Source: Mesostigma viride (taxonomy: Eukaryota > Streptophyta > Mesostigmatophyceae > Mesostigmatales > Mesostigmataceae). Taken from it: a stretch of DNA of 47,500 nt. The first letter of the stretch is position 1. Every line of letters starts with the position of its first letter. The translations under genes and the position numbers were made by a program. Location of the stretch: contig RPFO01002272.1 of NCBI GenBank assembly GCA_009746045.1, positions 1 through 47,500 of the forward strand, read 5' to 3'. This document shows positions 30,685-41,951 of the stretch, piece by piece. The notes under the pieces were generated by a model. That model had not been told where the DNA came from. It saw nothing but the letters and a program-made list of their open reading frames with translations, and did not search any database.

Positions 30685-33600
30685 TTGTGCCATGGATATG
30701 TTACGCATGCGTGCGCTGGCAGCACTTCTCTCGGGTCTGGGAGGAGCGGAGTGCCGGTTACCAGCTGCGGCAGAGACAGCTGGAAGGACCTGCGCATCCA
30801 ACCTGATGCGGGCGAAGTTGGTTGCGAGGATGTGAAAGGCCTTCACTATGAATTTGAAATCGGGCACGGAGGTTGGACCCGTGTTTTCATGGCGCACCTG
30901 GATGGGCAGGCTTTGGCGGTGAGTTTTGCATTAGTGTCATATTAACCCCTAAATGGTCTCGAACTCGTAATTAAAAATAGTTACCAGTTGCACCTTGCAT
31001 GATTATGTGCACAAACCAACCCAATATTAATTTTGCGGTCCATATTTGGACCAAAGCCCACACATATAAGGACTTACTTGGGGGTCATGTCATTAGTCAT
31101 GTTGCAATGTCCTATGGGTGCTAAGGTCCTAGGGGATTGTGGGTTAACCCTGTGAATGCCCCTAAAACCCCTCAGGCTCCGGGAGAGGCCTTTATATTCT
31201 CCCAAACCGGCGACTCTAAATGTGTTCCAAGCCTATCTGTGGGCTCTGGAGCATGGGGCAGCCTTACTGCATCCGCTATGAGTCAGCCATGCTTTGCCCA
31301 TGCAGAGAGCCACTCTCTGCTGTCAGAGACGCCATCATGCCCTAGCCATTGCTTAGCCATGATCACCTTCCACCCCATGTCCGCAACTTAGCAGAGCTGC
31401 AATATACATGGTGGTGCAGGTGCACCTCAGTTGTGCACCCCGAGTAGGTGGCAGTTTACACCCACCACCTGCAGGTTGTCGCCTAGACTATATTAAAAAC
31501 CATATGCCCCTTCTCAGGGATATGTGTTACATATCCTCCCCACGGATGTATGTTCTTAATTAAGGGTGCTAAATATAGCACCACCCTCAGGGGGGTGCGC
31601 GGGTGCGAAAAAAACACACATGTATATTGCATTATTACACCTCAAAACAACTCCGTTGCTCCCAATGTTGGAAAGGCAGTCGCTTGGGCAGCCAGGCATG
31701 GCTTCTGAACACTGACATCATGGGCTGCCCCAGGGACCCAGCTGCGCTATCTAAAAATCGCTGGCAAATGGCCAGCTAAAAATGAGTGGCAGCTGTGCAC
31801 CAAGGTACCCCCCTGTTCTGTAACCGTTAATTAGTCCCTGTAGACTTGGTCTAAATATAGTGATGTCTCCTTGATAGTGATGTACGGTATCAGGGCGTAG
31901 AACACATCTAGCTCTAGCAGCAGTCCTAAGAATATCACGGAAACGTCTGCTGGCGTTCGCGCCGCGCTGCTCACCATCTTGTAACTATTTGTAGTTACGA
32001 GTTGAACTGGACCATTTAAGGGTTAAAGTGTTATATACCCTGTCTACCCACTGCCATGCATCGTTGATTAAGTCGTCTTCGATGAAATAAGTACTAGCTG
32101 TAGAAATAATAACTAGCTGTAGATGTTTTGACCAGTGCCTTGACTCGTGTGTGTGCATGCATCTAGAATTCTAGATAGCGGATAGCCAGAGGTTTTGATA
32201 CCTGAGCTAGGTGGCTAGTGTTTTTCATCCATCTGATTTGGCCTGCGATTCATCTGATTTGACTCAAGAAATTACATCGCCAGTATCTTTGATAAGGGGA
32301 TAATATTTCTGACAATAGAATCCTGACATGAACTCTTGATCTGCATCATTGCGCTTGGGCGGCGGTTCCCCTTGTCGATCCCATCTCCAGATCAAGGTGT
32401 TCTCACCGTTGGAAGCACAATTCCAGAACCACACGGAGTTGGAAGTGATGCAGACCAAGGAGATCACCTTCCTGCGAGCCATGCGCGGGAAACCCAACGT
32501 GGTGTGTACTTCGCCCGTTCTGTCTGTCTATGTAGCCGCCATTTAGGTACTATACGCCACAGTGTGAGCAATCAAGGGGAAAGCCTGCCTGCAGTGGCGC
32601 CTGCCGCTTGCATGCCTGGCAGCTGATATTTGCAGCATCATTGCTGAATTGTCTGAGATTCACCTAATACTACTACTTGGTTGCTACTGCATGCATTCTT
32701 GCGGTAAGTATGGTTCGGTCCCTAAAGCCCCGAAGGGAATGTTTTTTAGCTCGGCCGATCATTCAGACGGTGGCAAAGTAACCCCCTCGGTTTCCTGAGG
32801 CTCGATCTCATGCGCAGATGGGGTCTGCCAGTGTCAACAATCCGTCAGAAAAACGCATGTGCGGGCTGTTTGCTTCAGTATACTCCATACGATCTCTAGC
32901 ATTTTTACTGCAAACTAATTTGCACATTTTCAGTGTGCGTTTTCCCATGCAATGATGCACAACTGGCTGCCAGGCCCAGCTGGTGGGTGCGTGCAACTCG
33001 ACGATCGTGATGGTCTTCTACCCTGCCACGCTGGACAGTGTCCTGTTGGACACGAATGTGTGAGTGGCCTGGCATGCAGATCGCCTGTCAGGTATCTTTT
33101 CTGACTTGGCAAGTGCAATCGTCGGGAAAGGATGTTTCTCGCCCCAGGCTGCGTACAGTTACAGTTGTGTCACCTGCTGCCAGGTAGTATTTGTAGTCCG
33201 GCCGTGCTGCAATGCATTCAGTGATGGCTACTACGTGTTTGTTGTTGGGCTGGCTGCTCACTTATTAGTAGTATGTAATCTACTACTGTAGGCTGGCCAG
33301 TTCACAGTGAATGCAAGTTGCTTTCTGCTTGAGCGATGCCGTGATTGGGAACCGTGGTAGTCGATACGCATCGTGAAGTTATGAGAATTCCGTTTTAGTA
33401 CTAAGGTTGACTGCATGCTTAGATCAATATTAGTTAGGTTTAGTTAAAATAAATTAGGTTACAGTTTAGTGTAGTAGGTTTGGTATATGTGTGTGGCTGG
33501 CCTAGTATACTGTAATGTGTTCAGTCTGAGTCACGTCCAGTGTCAACCCCTCCCCCCGCCGGCGTGAGTGCATCACATTAGCCTTAATTTACAAGAATGT

Positions 33601-36600
33601 GATGATCGGTCATGATCTATCTATGGGTATGGCCCGCATCAGGGATTCATCTTGCTTCCACGGCCAGGCCAGATGCACGCTTATTGCACCCATATGAGTA
33701 CTGGGAATAAATACGGTTGTTCTATTATGCTTCCCATTCCCTGCGAATGATGCTGTGCGCACACAGGGCAGCCTGCCGCTGTCAGTGCATGCATGGCTCT
33801 CGAGTACATCCATAACTGAATCGGATGAGCACTCCCTGGCGCGCATGTGACCACACCTGGGTGATTACTTCGGAATTCTGATCCCACCTAAAAATCACTA
33901 TCAGAGCTTCAAAGCAAGCAGACAGGTGGGCCACTGGGGTCTTTTATTAACTGGCTGTATGATACTGGCTATGTACTTGCTATATACTTGCTATATACTG
34001 TCTATATACTGGCCATATACTGGCCATATACTGGCTATATGATACTGGCTATATACTGGCTATATGGCACTGACCTGGCCTTTTATTCATTGGCTCTAAT
34101 TACCACTTGAAGCCCGCCGCGCCGCTGAATATTGCGAGTCACTAATGCGTGAAACTGACCGACACTAAGTACTCTCAAGTTACCGTACTCCATCGTTTCA
34201 GCATGATGTATAAAATGCATGTACCCGTGTGCATCGCGGGAAGCAATACATCCCAAAGTGTAGATGACTATAAGCAATACATGTATAAGCAATACATCCC
34301 AAAGTGTAGGTGACTATAAGCAATACATTTATAAGCAATACATCCCAAAGTGTACGTGGCTGCTGGTACTTGTCACTTCCATGCCGCACACTACTCTCTT
34401 ATCTTTGCCTCTGCGATGATTCATAACTTTTTTTGTGATCTTTCCCGCCGGTGCCGTGCCGACTGGACGGCGTGAGCAGGCAGCTGGACCTGCGCCGCAA
34501 GTTGGAGATGGCGCGGGACGCGGCGCGCGGCGTGCAGTCGCTGCACTCCTACCACGAGGGCCATATCGTCCATGGGGACATCCATCCGGCGCAGTTCCTG
34601 GTAGGGCATTCAGAGCGAGCTTAGTATTCTGGTTGATACTACACTACTACTATATCGATACACTACTAGTAATATACGACTAGTATATCGAACCAAGCCA
34701 CTAGTATATCGAACCAAGCCCGGGCCTCAGGCTCGTAAACTATCATTTTCATCGAATACATATCGAACCAGAATTTTCGGGGTTTTCTTTCAAAGGCTGG
34801 TGTCATCTCTAGCCTCATTCATATGACACCGCAGCAGCATAAGTTGGTGAATGAGAAATAGGACAGGGGGGGAAAACAGTGACCCCGCGGACGACACGTG
34901 GCCTCAACGACCCTACTCACCCCGCCCGGAAGCTAGCATACATAACGCGGAGCAGGGTCAGCTGCCTTGGGCGAAGCGGGCAGGGAACGTCAGTAGTCTA
35001 ATTATAGACTGAAAGCGCACGGTTGTTGTGCAATTGGCAGATCATCGCGCACATATCAAAACAGATCATGCTGTTTTGACATCGACGCGTATCATCATCA
35101 CATGCAGGTACAAGGCCCAGGCTCAACCGGACTGTCACTTTTAGCCACCAAGAAGGCCACCAAGCGGCCTGCAAAGATTATGATGGTAGTAGGTAATTAT
35201 GCATGTGTTCCCTGGACTGTGGCCCCCCTGCCCGAGTATCTTGAGCCTTCAGACGCCTGTTTTGGGTGCACTGCGGGCTGCACGCCACTTTAGCTGGCAT
35301 GTGCCTCACGGGCTCGGGATCAGTCCTGATACAGGCATATGGCATATTGTGAGATGGCAACTGGTTTTTTCTACGAACATGGATCTTTGATGGTTGTCTC
35401 TTTGATGGATGCAACGTCATCCATGAACAAACTCATATCCTTCAATCCCTCTGCCTTGATTAAACCACAATACATGAAACAGTTGGCGGGAGACCGGACT
35501 ACCGTAGAAAAAAAAGCACATTTTGGCGAATGAATTAATTTTGGGGGGTTTCGAGTATCAGGTTCCGGTTCGTGCCGCTCACATATGGACCATTCCTGGC
35601 ATGTGACATGCAGATTCTGAGTGCCCTTATCGAGATCTATCGATTGCGCTACTCTAACTTGCGTTTGGACCCCCCAACAACCTACTTGGTCTGTCTTAGC
35701 TTGGGCCCATTGGATGCTAAGGGGCCAGCTTACAGTCATGTTCACCTGTCTTGTAGGCTTACTTTGCTAAACTGAAAACGGACTGCGCGGAATCTTAGGT
35801 ATGATCCAGGATCCTCTCGCGGAGATCTATCGATTGCGCTACTCAAAATAAAAATCGAACTTGATTTTCGATACCCATGATGGTAGACCGGTCTCCCGCC
35901 AACTGTTTCATTTGCTATATATTAGTCTGAAGTGTCCCTGTTACTAGACAACCTGCACCCTATATGGTTGCTTGTGTCATAGTAGTATGTTTACATAGAA
36001 GAGAGCGATTATATCATGGTTGTCGTTAGCTATACACAGTGTAATACCTGCTATAGCGATAGTACCTGTATAGTATAGCTACACTCTGTAGTACGTGCCC
36101 AACTGTTTCGTTTTCGCAACCTGGGATCTCAACTCATCCCATTTGAGTCGCTCTGCCCTTTGTGTGCATGTGGTTAGTTCTATATGTTGACCGCTGGTCT
36201 TGCTGTACCAGCTTTTTGGTACAAATCAGTTCTTGTATGTTTCTAGAGCTGCCTCATTGACGATATGAAGATGGCCCCGGCAATCGGGGCCGGGACCCTT
36301 TTAAAACATATCTCCCTTCCTCGTGTAATTGAAGGGACTATGTATGAATTGGAATGAGGTGGTGAAATGTCATTTCGCTTCAAATTTCCCAAGTACTCAC
36401 CCAGCCTACTCTGACACCCCCCCGCCTCTGTCTGCCTTGGTTTGGCACGTTGGGTGATGGGTCGGACCCGTCACTGGTGTCATGCCAGGTGGCGGCGCAT
36501 GGCCGTGTCATGGTATCAGATTTGAACGTGGCAGAGCTCCTAAGGCCGTCATCTCAAGCCATATGCAAGGTTCAGTTCTACCATAACGTGTTTAAGTCAC

Positions 36601-36902
36601 CAGAACTAGCCCGAGGAAGGGCCTACACCGAAAAAACGGACATCTACTCGCTGGCCCTCGTCATTCTCAGCATATACACCCGCAGCCTTTCCCCTTACGG
36701 TGCTAATCTGTCCAAGGATGAAATCGTTGACCTCCTCAAGAAAGGCATGCTACAGCCCACGGTGCCAGATAACATGCCCGAGCAGCTGAAGGACTTGCTG
36801 CGTGACTGCTGGCGGTTTTATATGAGGCGGCCATCTGCGCAGGAGGTTGTCGACAGGCTGGATGCCATGATCCAGCAGTTGGATGGGCTGACATTACGAT
36901 AG
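30685..36902 (+). CDS. Five-exon tyrosine-kinase-like protein kinase (5' end unresolved)
   Basis: Exons joined by phase: about 30685-30918 (glycine-loop region IGHGGWTRVFMAHLDGQALA, donor GTGAGT), 32391-32501 (IKVF giving the AIK lysine, then Glu in QTKEITFLRA; donor GTGTGT), 32974-33059 (AQLVGACNSTIVMVFYP, strand 4-5 and hinge; donor GTGAGT), 34480-34600 (LRRKLEMARDAARGVQSLH and catalytic loop HIVHGDIHPAQFL; donor GTAGGG) and 36489-36902 (VAAHGRVMVSDLNVAELL, FKSPELARGRAYTEKTDIYS, conserved Arg in RRPSAQ, TAG stop). HGD replaces HRD, the catalytic-loop Asn position is Gln (PAQFL), and SDLN replaces DFG; similar DFN-type kinases are, as I recall, known in algae. Domain order matches TKL/TK kinases. 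No start ATG lies in frame in exon 1, so at least one 5' exon is missing. The exon 3/4 border has a second in-phase option. Confidence 0.75.
30946..32022. mobile_element. piggyBac-like TTAA-flanked MITE in the first kinase intron
   Basis: The left end CCCCTAAATGGTCTCGAACT... and right end ...AGTTGAACTGGACCATTTAAGGG are imperfect inverted repeats of roughly 46 bases, bounded by TTAA at 30942-30945 and 32023-32026. TTAA duplication and a CCC start match piggyBac convention. The 1077-bp body has no transposase and contains a copy of dispersed repeat A (31290-31560) and a GGTGCTAAATATAGCACC hairpin near 31565. Confidence 0.75.
31290..31560 (+). repeat. Dispersed repeat family A, copy in kinase intron
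   Basis: Blocks CATGCAGAGAGCCACTCTCT, GAGTAGGTGGCAGTTTACAC, CAGGTTGTCGCCTAGACTAT, ATATGCCCCTTCTCAGGG and CTCCCCACGGATGTATGTTC occur in the same order as at 7690-7976. It lies inside the TTAA-flanked MITE. Confidence 0.65.
33950..34370. repeat. CTGGCTATATA repeat and about 46-bp GCAATACATCCC repeats in the third intron
   Basis: From 33955 to 34075, CTGGCTATATA/CTGGCCATATA words repeat. From about 34240 to 34360, AAGCAATACATCCCAAAGTG repeats three times with spacers of about 46 bases. Both lie within the 33060-34479 kinase intron. Confidence 0.85.
35474..35911. mobile_element. 438-bp inverted-repeat element in the fourth kinase intron
   Basis: ATGAAACAGTTGGCGGGAGA (35474-) and its inverse ending at 35911 (TCTCCCGCCAACTGTTTCAT) form 30-bp arms with one mismatch. 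AGATCTATCGATTGCGCTAC is repeated directly at about 35632 and 35823 inside. No clear target duplication was found. It may be a small foldback or MITE. Confidence 0.6.
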
Positions 36903-36986
36903 TGTTGAGAAAAAAGAACGCAGTGCCAGTTAATTGCCAGTTAAAAGGGTTGTTGATTACGCAATATAGAATCTCTACAATTTTAA

Positions 36987-39900
36987 CCCGTGTTTTTTTA
37001 CAACGCGATGTATCGCGTTGTAGGGTTAGAACGCGATGTATCGCGTTGTAATCTGACACGTGGCAGGCACAGTAGATACGAGATTTTCGGTCTGAAACTC
37101 GGTGGACGGCCTCCTTACATCCCGTAGAACTCAAGAAAAAATCCTGGTATTTTTTGGATTTTTTTTGTGACAGCTGCAAACAAATATGTACCACTGAAAT
37201 CAGGCATTTTCGCGGGACGAAGGTGAAGACGACGGCGATGGCGGCAGGTAGATCTCGCCAGTTTTCGCGCGAATTTCAGTGGCTGTTGGGTGGCACGACC
37301 ATGATGATGCGTTCAAAGGTTGATAATTAGGTTTCTACGAGTTTGTTGAGGTACTGGGGCAAAGGAAACGTAGTTTTTTCCAGTTTCTCACCCAACTTTC
37401 ATGCGGAAACCCTGGAAACCGGCATACATATTATTACGTCAAGACTCGGGTCTGCTGCGGCACCATGCTTGGTATTTCCATGGTGTTTCGACTTCTTAAC
37501 ACATGTTTATTCATTCCGAACGTCCGGACTCTCGGCTAAACCGAGAATTGTGCAGACTTTTATTGGGTAGCGCCGGGCATGATGGTGCCTGCAAATAGCG
37601 TAAGGCGTGACCGTGGCTATTGCTACGGTATGCTGTATTTTCCTGGAAATGGCCTCTGCCACCGGCTCAATAGTGCTTGCAGGCGTAAGTATATCGTGTT
37701 TCTACCTAGTTTCTGCCAGTTTTCCACTTATTTCTACCGACCTCTGCCCAGCCTCTCTAACCCGTGTTTTTTTACAACGCGATGTATCGCGTTGTAGGGT
37801 TAGAACGCGATGTATCGCGTTGTAATCTGACACGTGGCAGGCACAGTAGATACGAGATTTTCGGTCTGAAACTCGGTGGACGGCCTCCTTACATCCCGTA
37901 GAACTCAAGAAAAAATCCTGGTATTTTTTGGATTTTTTTTGTGACAGCTGCAAACAAATATGTACCACTGAAATCAGGCATTTTCGCGGGACGAAGGTGA
38001 AGACGACGGCGATGGCGGCAGGTAGATCTCGCCAGTTTTCGCGCGAATTTCAGTGGCTGTTGGGTGGCACGACCATGATTATGCGTTCAAAGGTTGATAA
38101 TTAGGTTTCTACGAGTTTGTTGAGGTACTGGGGCAAAGGAAACGTAGATTTTTCCAGTTTCTCACCCAACTTTCATGCGGAACCCCTGGAAACCGGCATA
38201 CATATTATTACGCCAAGACTCGGGTCTGCTGCGGCACCATGCTTGGTATTTCCATGGTGTTTCGACTTCTTAACACATGTTTATTCATTCCGAACGCCCG
38301 GACTCTCGGCTAAACCGAGATTTGTGCAGACTTTTATTGGGTAGCTCCGGGCATGATGGTGCCTGCAAATAGCGTAAGGCGTGACCGTGGCTATTGCTAC
38401 GGTATGCTGTATTTCCCTGGAAATGGCCTCTGCCACCGGCTCAATAGTGCTTGCAGGCGTAAGTATATCGTGTTTCTACCTAGTTTCTGCCAGTTTTCCA
38501 CTTATTTCTGCCGACCTCTGCCCAGCCTCTCTAAGACCGCCATCCTACTCGACGTTGCTTGCATGTCAGCCATAGCAGGCTGCAGTTGTGCACTATTTAG
38601 GTGCTTTATACGTCGTCAAGCCGTGCATATATCGTGAGGATTGGATATTGATGGTTTATACTGCGTTGATTGTGCAAGAAGATAAGCTAGGTGCCCATAA
38701 TCATGGTGTATAATCATGCGTTGTTGGCATCTTGCCACCATTTGCTAGCATGCATTCCAGCGTCATCTTTGCCTGCATGTAAGCTCATGGATCACTCAAC
38801 CTATCCAAGCCTTGCATTACACATGCCTCTTTCTTTCAGCATTGCACACGTTATGGAATGAAAACCCAGTGCCTCCCTTCCCACGAGGCATGTGCTCAAC
38901 ACGTTGTGAGAGTGGATGATGCTTTGGCTATGGCTGCCTGATTCAGTCATATTATGTCATCCAGTCATGATGTTTGATGCATGTTTGATGCTGTATAACT
39001 TATACAACACCTATTTTCAACGTTTTGACCCTCCTAGCTCATGATATCCCCGTTTATGGGGCTCGTGTCGTTGGGTCATGTTGTGAAGGGCTCTCATTTT
39101 TCCCACTGCGTTGTACTGCGTTGTAATTGTAATGCTAATAAAAAATAGCTCCAGTGGCCCAATGGGCCTGAGTTTCGTTTCACAGAGCCTGCATATGTTG
39201 CCCATAGCTCGTGCAAGAAGCCAGATTTTTTTCATGAACCATTTGTGAATAAGCACATGACTTGTGACCTAGGGTCAACAAATCGCGGTCATGGCCAGAC
39301 CCCCCTGTATTCAAACCAGTGTATCTCTCTAATGAATTAGCATATTGTAGGTCTGAGTAGCTCAAAAAATCCTTTGATTTATGGGCTTTCAGGAAAGTAT
39401 ACACATGACTATGAAAAAAAATTTTCCCTAGATGTTATGACGTGTTCTATAAATAGCTTACAACGCAGTATATCGCGTTCTAAAAAAAAAAACACGGGCT
39501 AAGACCGCCATCCTACTCGACGTTGCTTGCATGTCAGCCATAGCAGGTTGCAGTTGTGCAGTATTTAGGTGCTGTATACGTCGTCAAGCCGTGCATATAT
39601 CGTGAGGATTGGATGTTGATGGTTTATACTGCGTTGATTGTGCAAGAAGACCAGCTAGGTGCCCATAATCATGGTGTATAATCATGTGTTGTTAGCATCT
39701 TGCCACCATTTGCTAGCATGCATTCCAGCGTCATCTTTGCCTGCATGTAAGCTCATGGATCACTCAACCTATCCAAGCCTTGCATTACACGTGCCTCTTT
39801 CTTTCAGTATTGCACGCGTTATGGAATGAAAACCCAGCACCCCCGTTCCCACGAGGCATGTGCTCAACACGTTGTGAGAGTGGATGATGCTTTGGCTATG

Positions 39901-40465
39901 GCTGCCTGATTCAGTAATATTAGGTCATCCAGTCATGATGTTTGATGCATGTTTGATGCTGTATAACTTATACAACACCTATTTTCAACGTTTTGACCCT
40001 CCAAGCTCACTATGGCCCCGTTTATGGGGCTCATGTCGTTGCGTCATGTTGTGAAGGGCTCTCATTTTTCCCACTGCGTTGTACTGCGTTGTAATTGTGA
40101 TGCTAATGAAAAATAGCTCCAGTGGCCCAATGGGCCTGAGTTTTGTTTCACAGAGCCTGCATATGTTGCCCATAGCTCGTGCAAGAAGCCAGATTTTTTT
40201 CATGAACCATTTGTGAATAAGCACATGACTTGTGACCTAGGGTCAAGAAATCGCGGTCATGGTCAGACCCCCCTGTATTCAAACCAGTGTATCTCTCTAA
40301 TGAATTAGCATTTTGTAGGTCTGAGTAGCTCAAAAAATCCTTTGATTTATGGGCTTTCAGGAAAGTATATACATGACCATGAAAAAAAAATTTCCTTAGG
40401 TGCTATACGCGTTCTAAAAAAAGCTTACAACGCGATATATCGCGTTCTAATTAAAAAAACACGGG
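36987..40465. mobile_element. Outer copy of a 1.74-kb inverted-repeat element, split by a second copy
   Basis: The ends CCCGTGTTTTTTT (36987-) and AAAAAAACACGGG (-40465) are inverted repeats flanked by TTAA on both sides (36983-36986; 40466-40469). Next to each end is the palindromic word ACGCGATGTATCGCGT or ACGCGATATATCGCGT. The outer copy consists of 36987-37760 plus 39503-40465 (about 1737 bases) once the inner copy is removed. No transposase was recognised; short frames inside have no motifs. Confidence 0.88.
37761..39498. mobile_element. Inner copy of the same element, nested at CTAA
   Basis: The inner copy has the same ends and is flanked by CTAA (37757-37760; 39499-39502). Its own uninterrupted sequence reads CCTCTCTAAGACCGCC at 38526-38541, which is the empty site of the outer copy. 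Left halves lie 774 bases apart and right halves 968 bases apart, with very few differences, so both insertions look young relative to each other. Confidence 0.9.
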
Positions 40466-40565
40466 TTAAACCTTCATCCAGCAAGCACAGCAAAACCCCG
40501 ATATGTTGCCGACCAATTCTAGGTAGAAGCAAGAAGCATGACGCACGCAATGCAAACCAAACCAT

Positions 40566-40905
40566 TTCAAAAGCTGCGGGAAATTTAATGATGCAACTGC
40601 AAGACGCTGCGAACAACATATGTAACGAGAATATACCGGAAACAACTTTAAAGCGTACTGTCACGCATGCACGTAGGGCTCCAGGTGAGTTACTCTGCCT
40701 GCCATCAGAATATTGGACTCGAACAGGTGTTGGGTGAGGAAGAATTAACTGGCAAGTGCAGCTCCTGCACCAAGGAAGTAGAGATGTAATTACTCCCTGC
40801 ACCAGAGTCAATCATGAAGAGACATAGAGGCTGAGCCAAAGGGACTGGAACATTTAACAGCCTAGCTTGAAACTTCAACAGCTGACTGGGAACAGGAGGA
40901 CCCAA
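40566..40905 (-). pseudogene. LTR-retrotransposon aspartic protease remnant
   Basis: On the minus strand, LCLFMIDSGAGSNYISTSLV contains the retropepsin active-site DSGA (residue 33 of that frame) with the usual hydrophobic lead and the following NYIS. After LHLPV the frame is lost. Another frame continues with QYSDGRQSNSPGALRACVTV, which fits the next strand of a Ty3/Gypsy-type protease. At least one frameshift separates them. No reverse transcriptase of this element was found. It abuts the end of the nested element (40465) and the plus-strand LINE at about 41146. Confidence 0.65.
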
Positions 40906-41145
40906 AGAGGTGCATGCATGGCAGAATCATCTGGAGGTGCCCAGACAGGTTGTTCACAGGACGGACATGCACAGCAGGCAAACCAGTCAACTCCACAGCT
41001 GGACGTAGTCCTGGGGAGTCCACTAGTTTTTTGGCAACTCAGGGGGGTGGTCTGATGAAGACGAGCCCCCAACTGGAAGCTGCACCTGCTGCTCATCTCG
41101 GGATGATTCGTCCTCCTCTCCATCACCACCCTCCTCAGCCAGGAG

Positions 41146-41690
41146 ATGCCAAAGCGCGTTGACCATCCTTCGTCTGTCTTGTCTCGGCTGAAGGCCTTCG
41201 GTTGGAATGGTCCCCTGCCAGACAAGATCGAGAAACTGGACCTGTTCAAGGTCCTCGTCCTTCCTGTTCTCACGTATGGGGCCGAGACGTGGACCCTCAC
41301 CGCCGACCTGGCCCGCAAGCTGGACGGCGCGGTCACCAACATGCTGCGTTCCATTTTCAGAGTAGGATATGCTGCTCATGTCCGCAATGAGGACCTGTAC
41401 CAGGGCATGCCATATATCACCAGCACCATTAAGCAACGACGCCTGCAGCTAGTAGGGCACCTAGCTCGCACCAACCAGGTAGACACCTCACGTGGCCCCC
41501 CCGCAGGACTGCGACCAGCCCAGCCTGGCCGGCACCTCCTGACGTGGGCTGGGCCCAGTGATGTTAGACGCCGCAAGGCCCGCACCTTCAAAGAACAGCT
41601 AGTAGAGGACATGGGGGGCCTAGGCCTCTCTGTGATTTGAAAGAAGATGATGGACAAGGCCAAGTGGGCCCATGTCATAGAGGACTGAAC
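41146..41690 (+). pseudogene. RTE-type LINE C-terminal coding fragment
   Basis: LVLPVLTYGAETWTLTADLA and LRSIFRV, then STIKQRRLQLVGHLART, are the conserved segments that follow the reverse transcriptase in RTE-like LINEs. The frame reads to TGA at 41638, yet the same frame continues KKMMDKAKWAHVIED to a second TGA. The 9.66-kb copy has TGG at the equivalent of the first stop, so 41638 is probably a nonsense mutation. 5' sequence, including the catalytic box, is missing. The region just upstream (40906-41145) has no clear frame. Confidence 0.8.
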
Positions 41691-41945
41691 GAGCCCCCCC
41701 CAGTGGGGAAGCGCCCGCGTGTGCAATCCCGTGGGAGGCACGCCAGATAGCTCCCCTAGGGCAGCGTGCGGCTGCCTAGATAGATGTTGTAGTTAGAATG
41801 CTTTTAGATAGATGTAGTATGTAGCCGATGTAGATAGATTAGACCGGTAGGACTGTTTGCACCCATCCATCCCGTCCATCGATCGGGGTTAATGCTCCGT
41901 GACTCCCCAACGGGAGCACGAGTCTAATTAATTAATTAATTAATT
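41641..41945 (+). mobile_element. RTE-type LINE 3' untranslated tail, copy 3
   Basis: It contains CAGTGGGGAAG, CCCCTAGGG, ATGTTGTAG, GACCGGTAGGACTG, only a short CATCCATCC tract, GGGGTTAATGCTCCGTGACT, GGGAGCACGAGT and (AATT)n to about 41945. This copy links the tail motif to LINE coding sequence and shows that the tetranucleotide array can be short. Confidence 0.85.
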
Positions 41946-41951
41946 GTCAGA

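Noticed and set aside
35102-35293. Extra kinase exon after the catalytic loop
   Set aside because: Splicing 34600 directly to 36489 gives the canonical spacing from PAQFL to the SDLN motif; this frame would insert unrelated residues.
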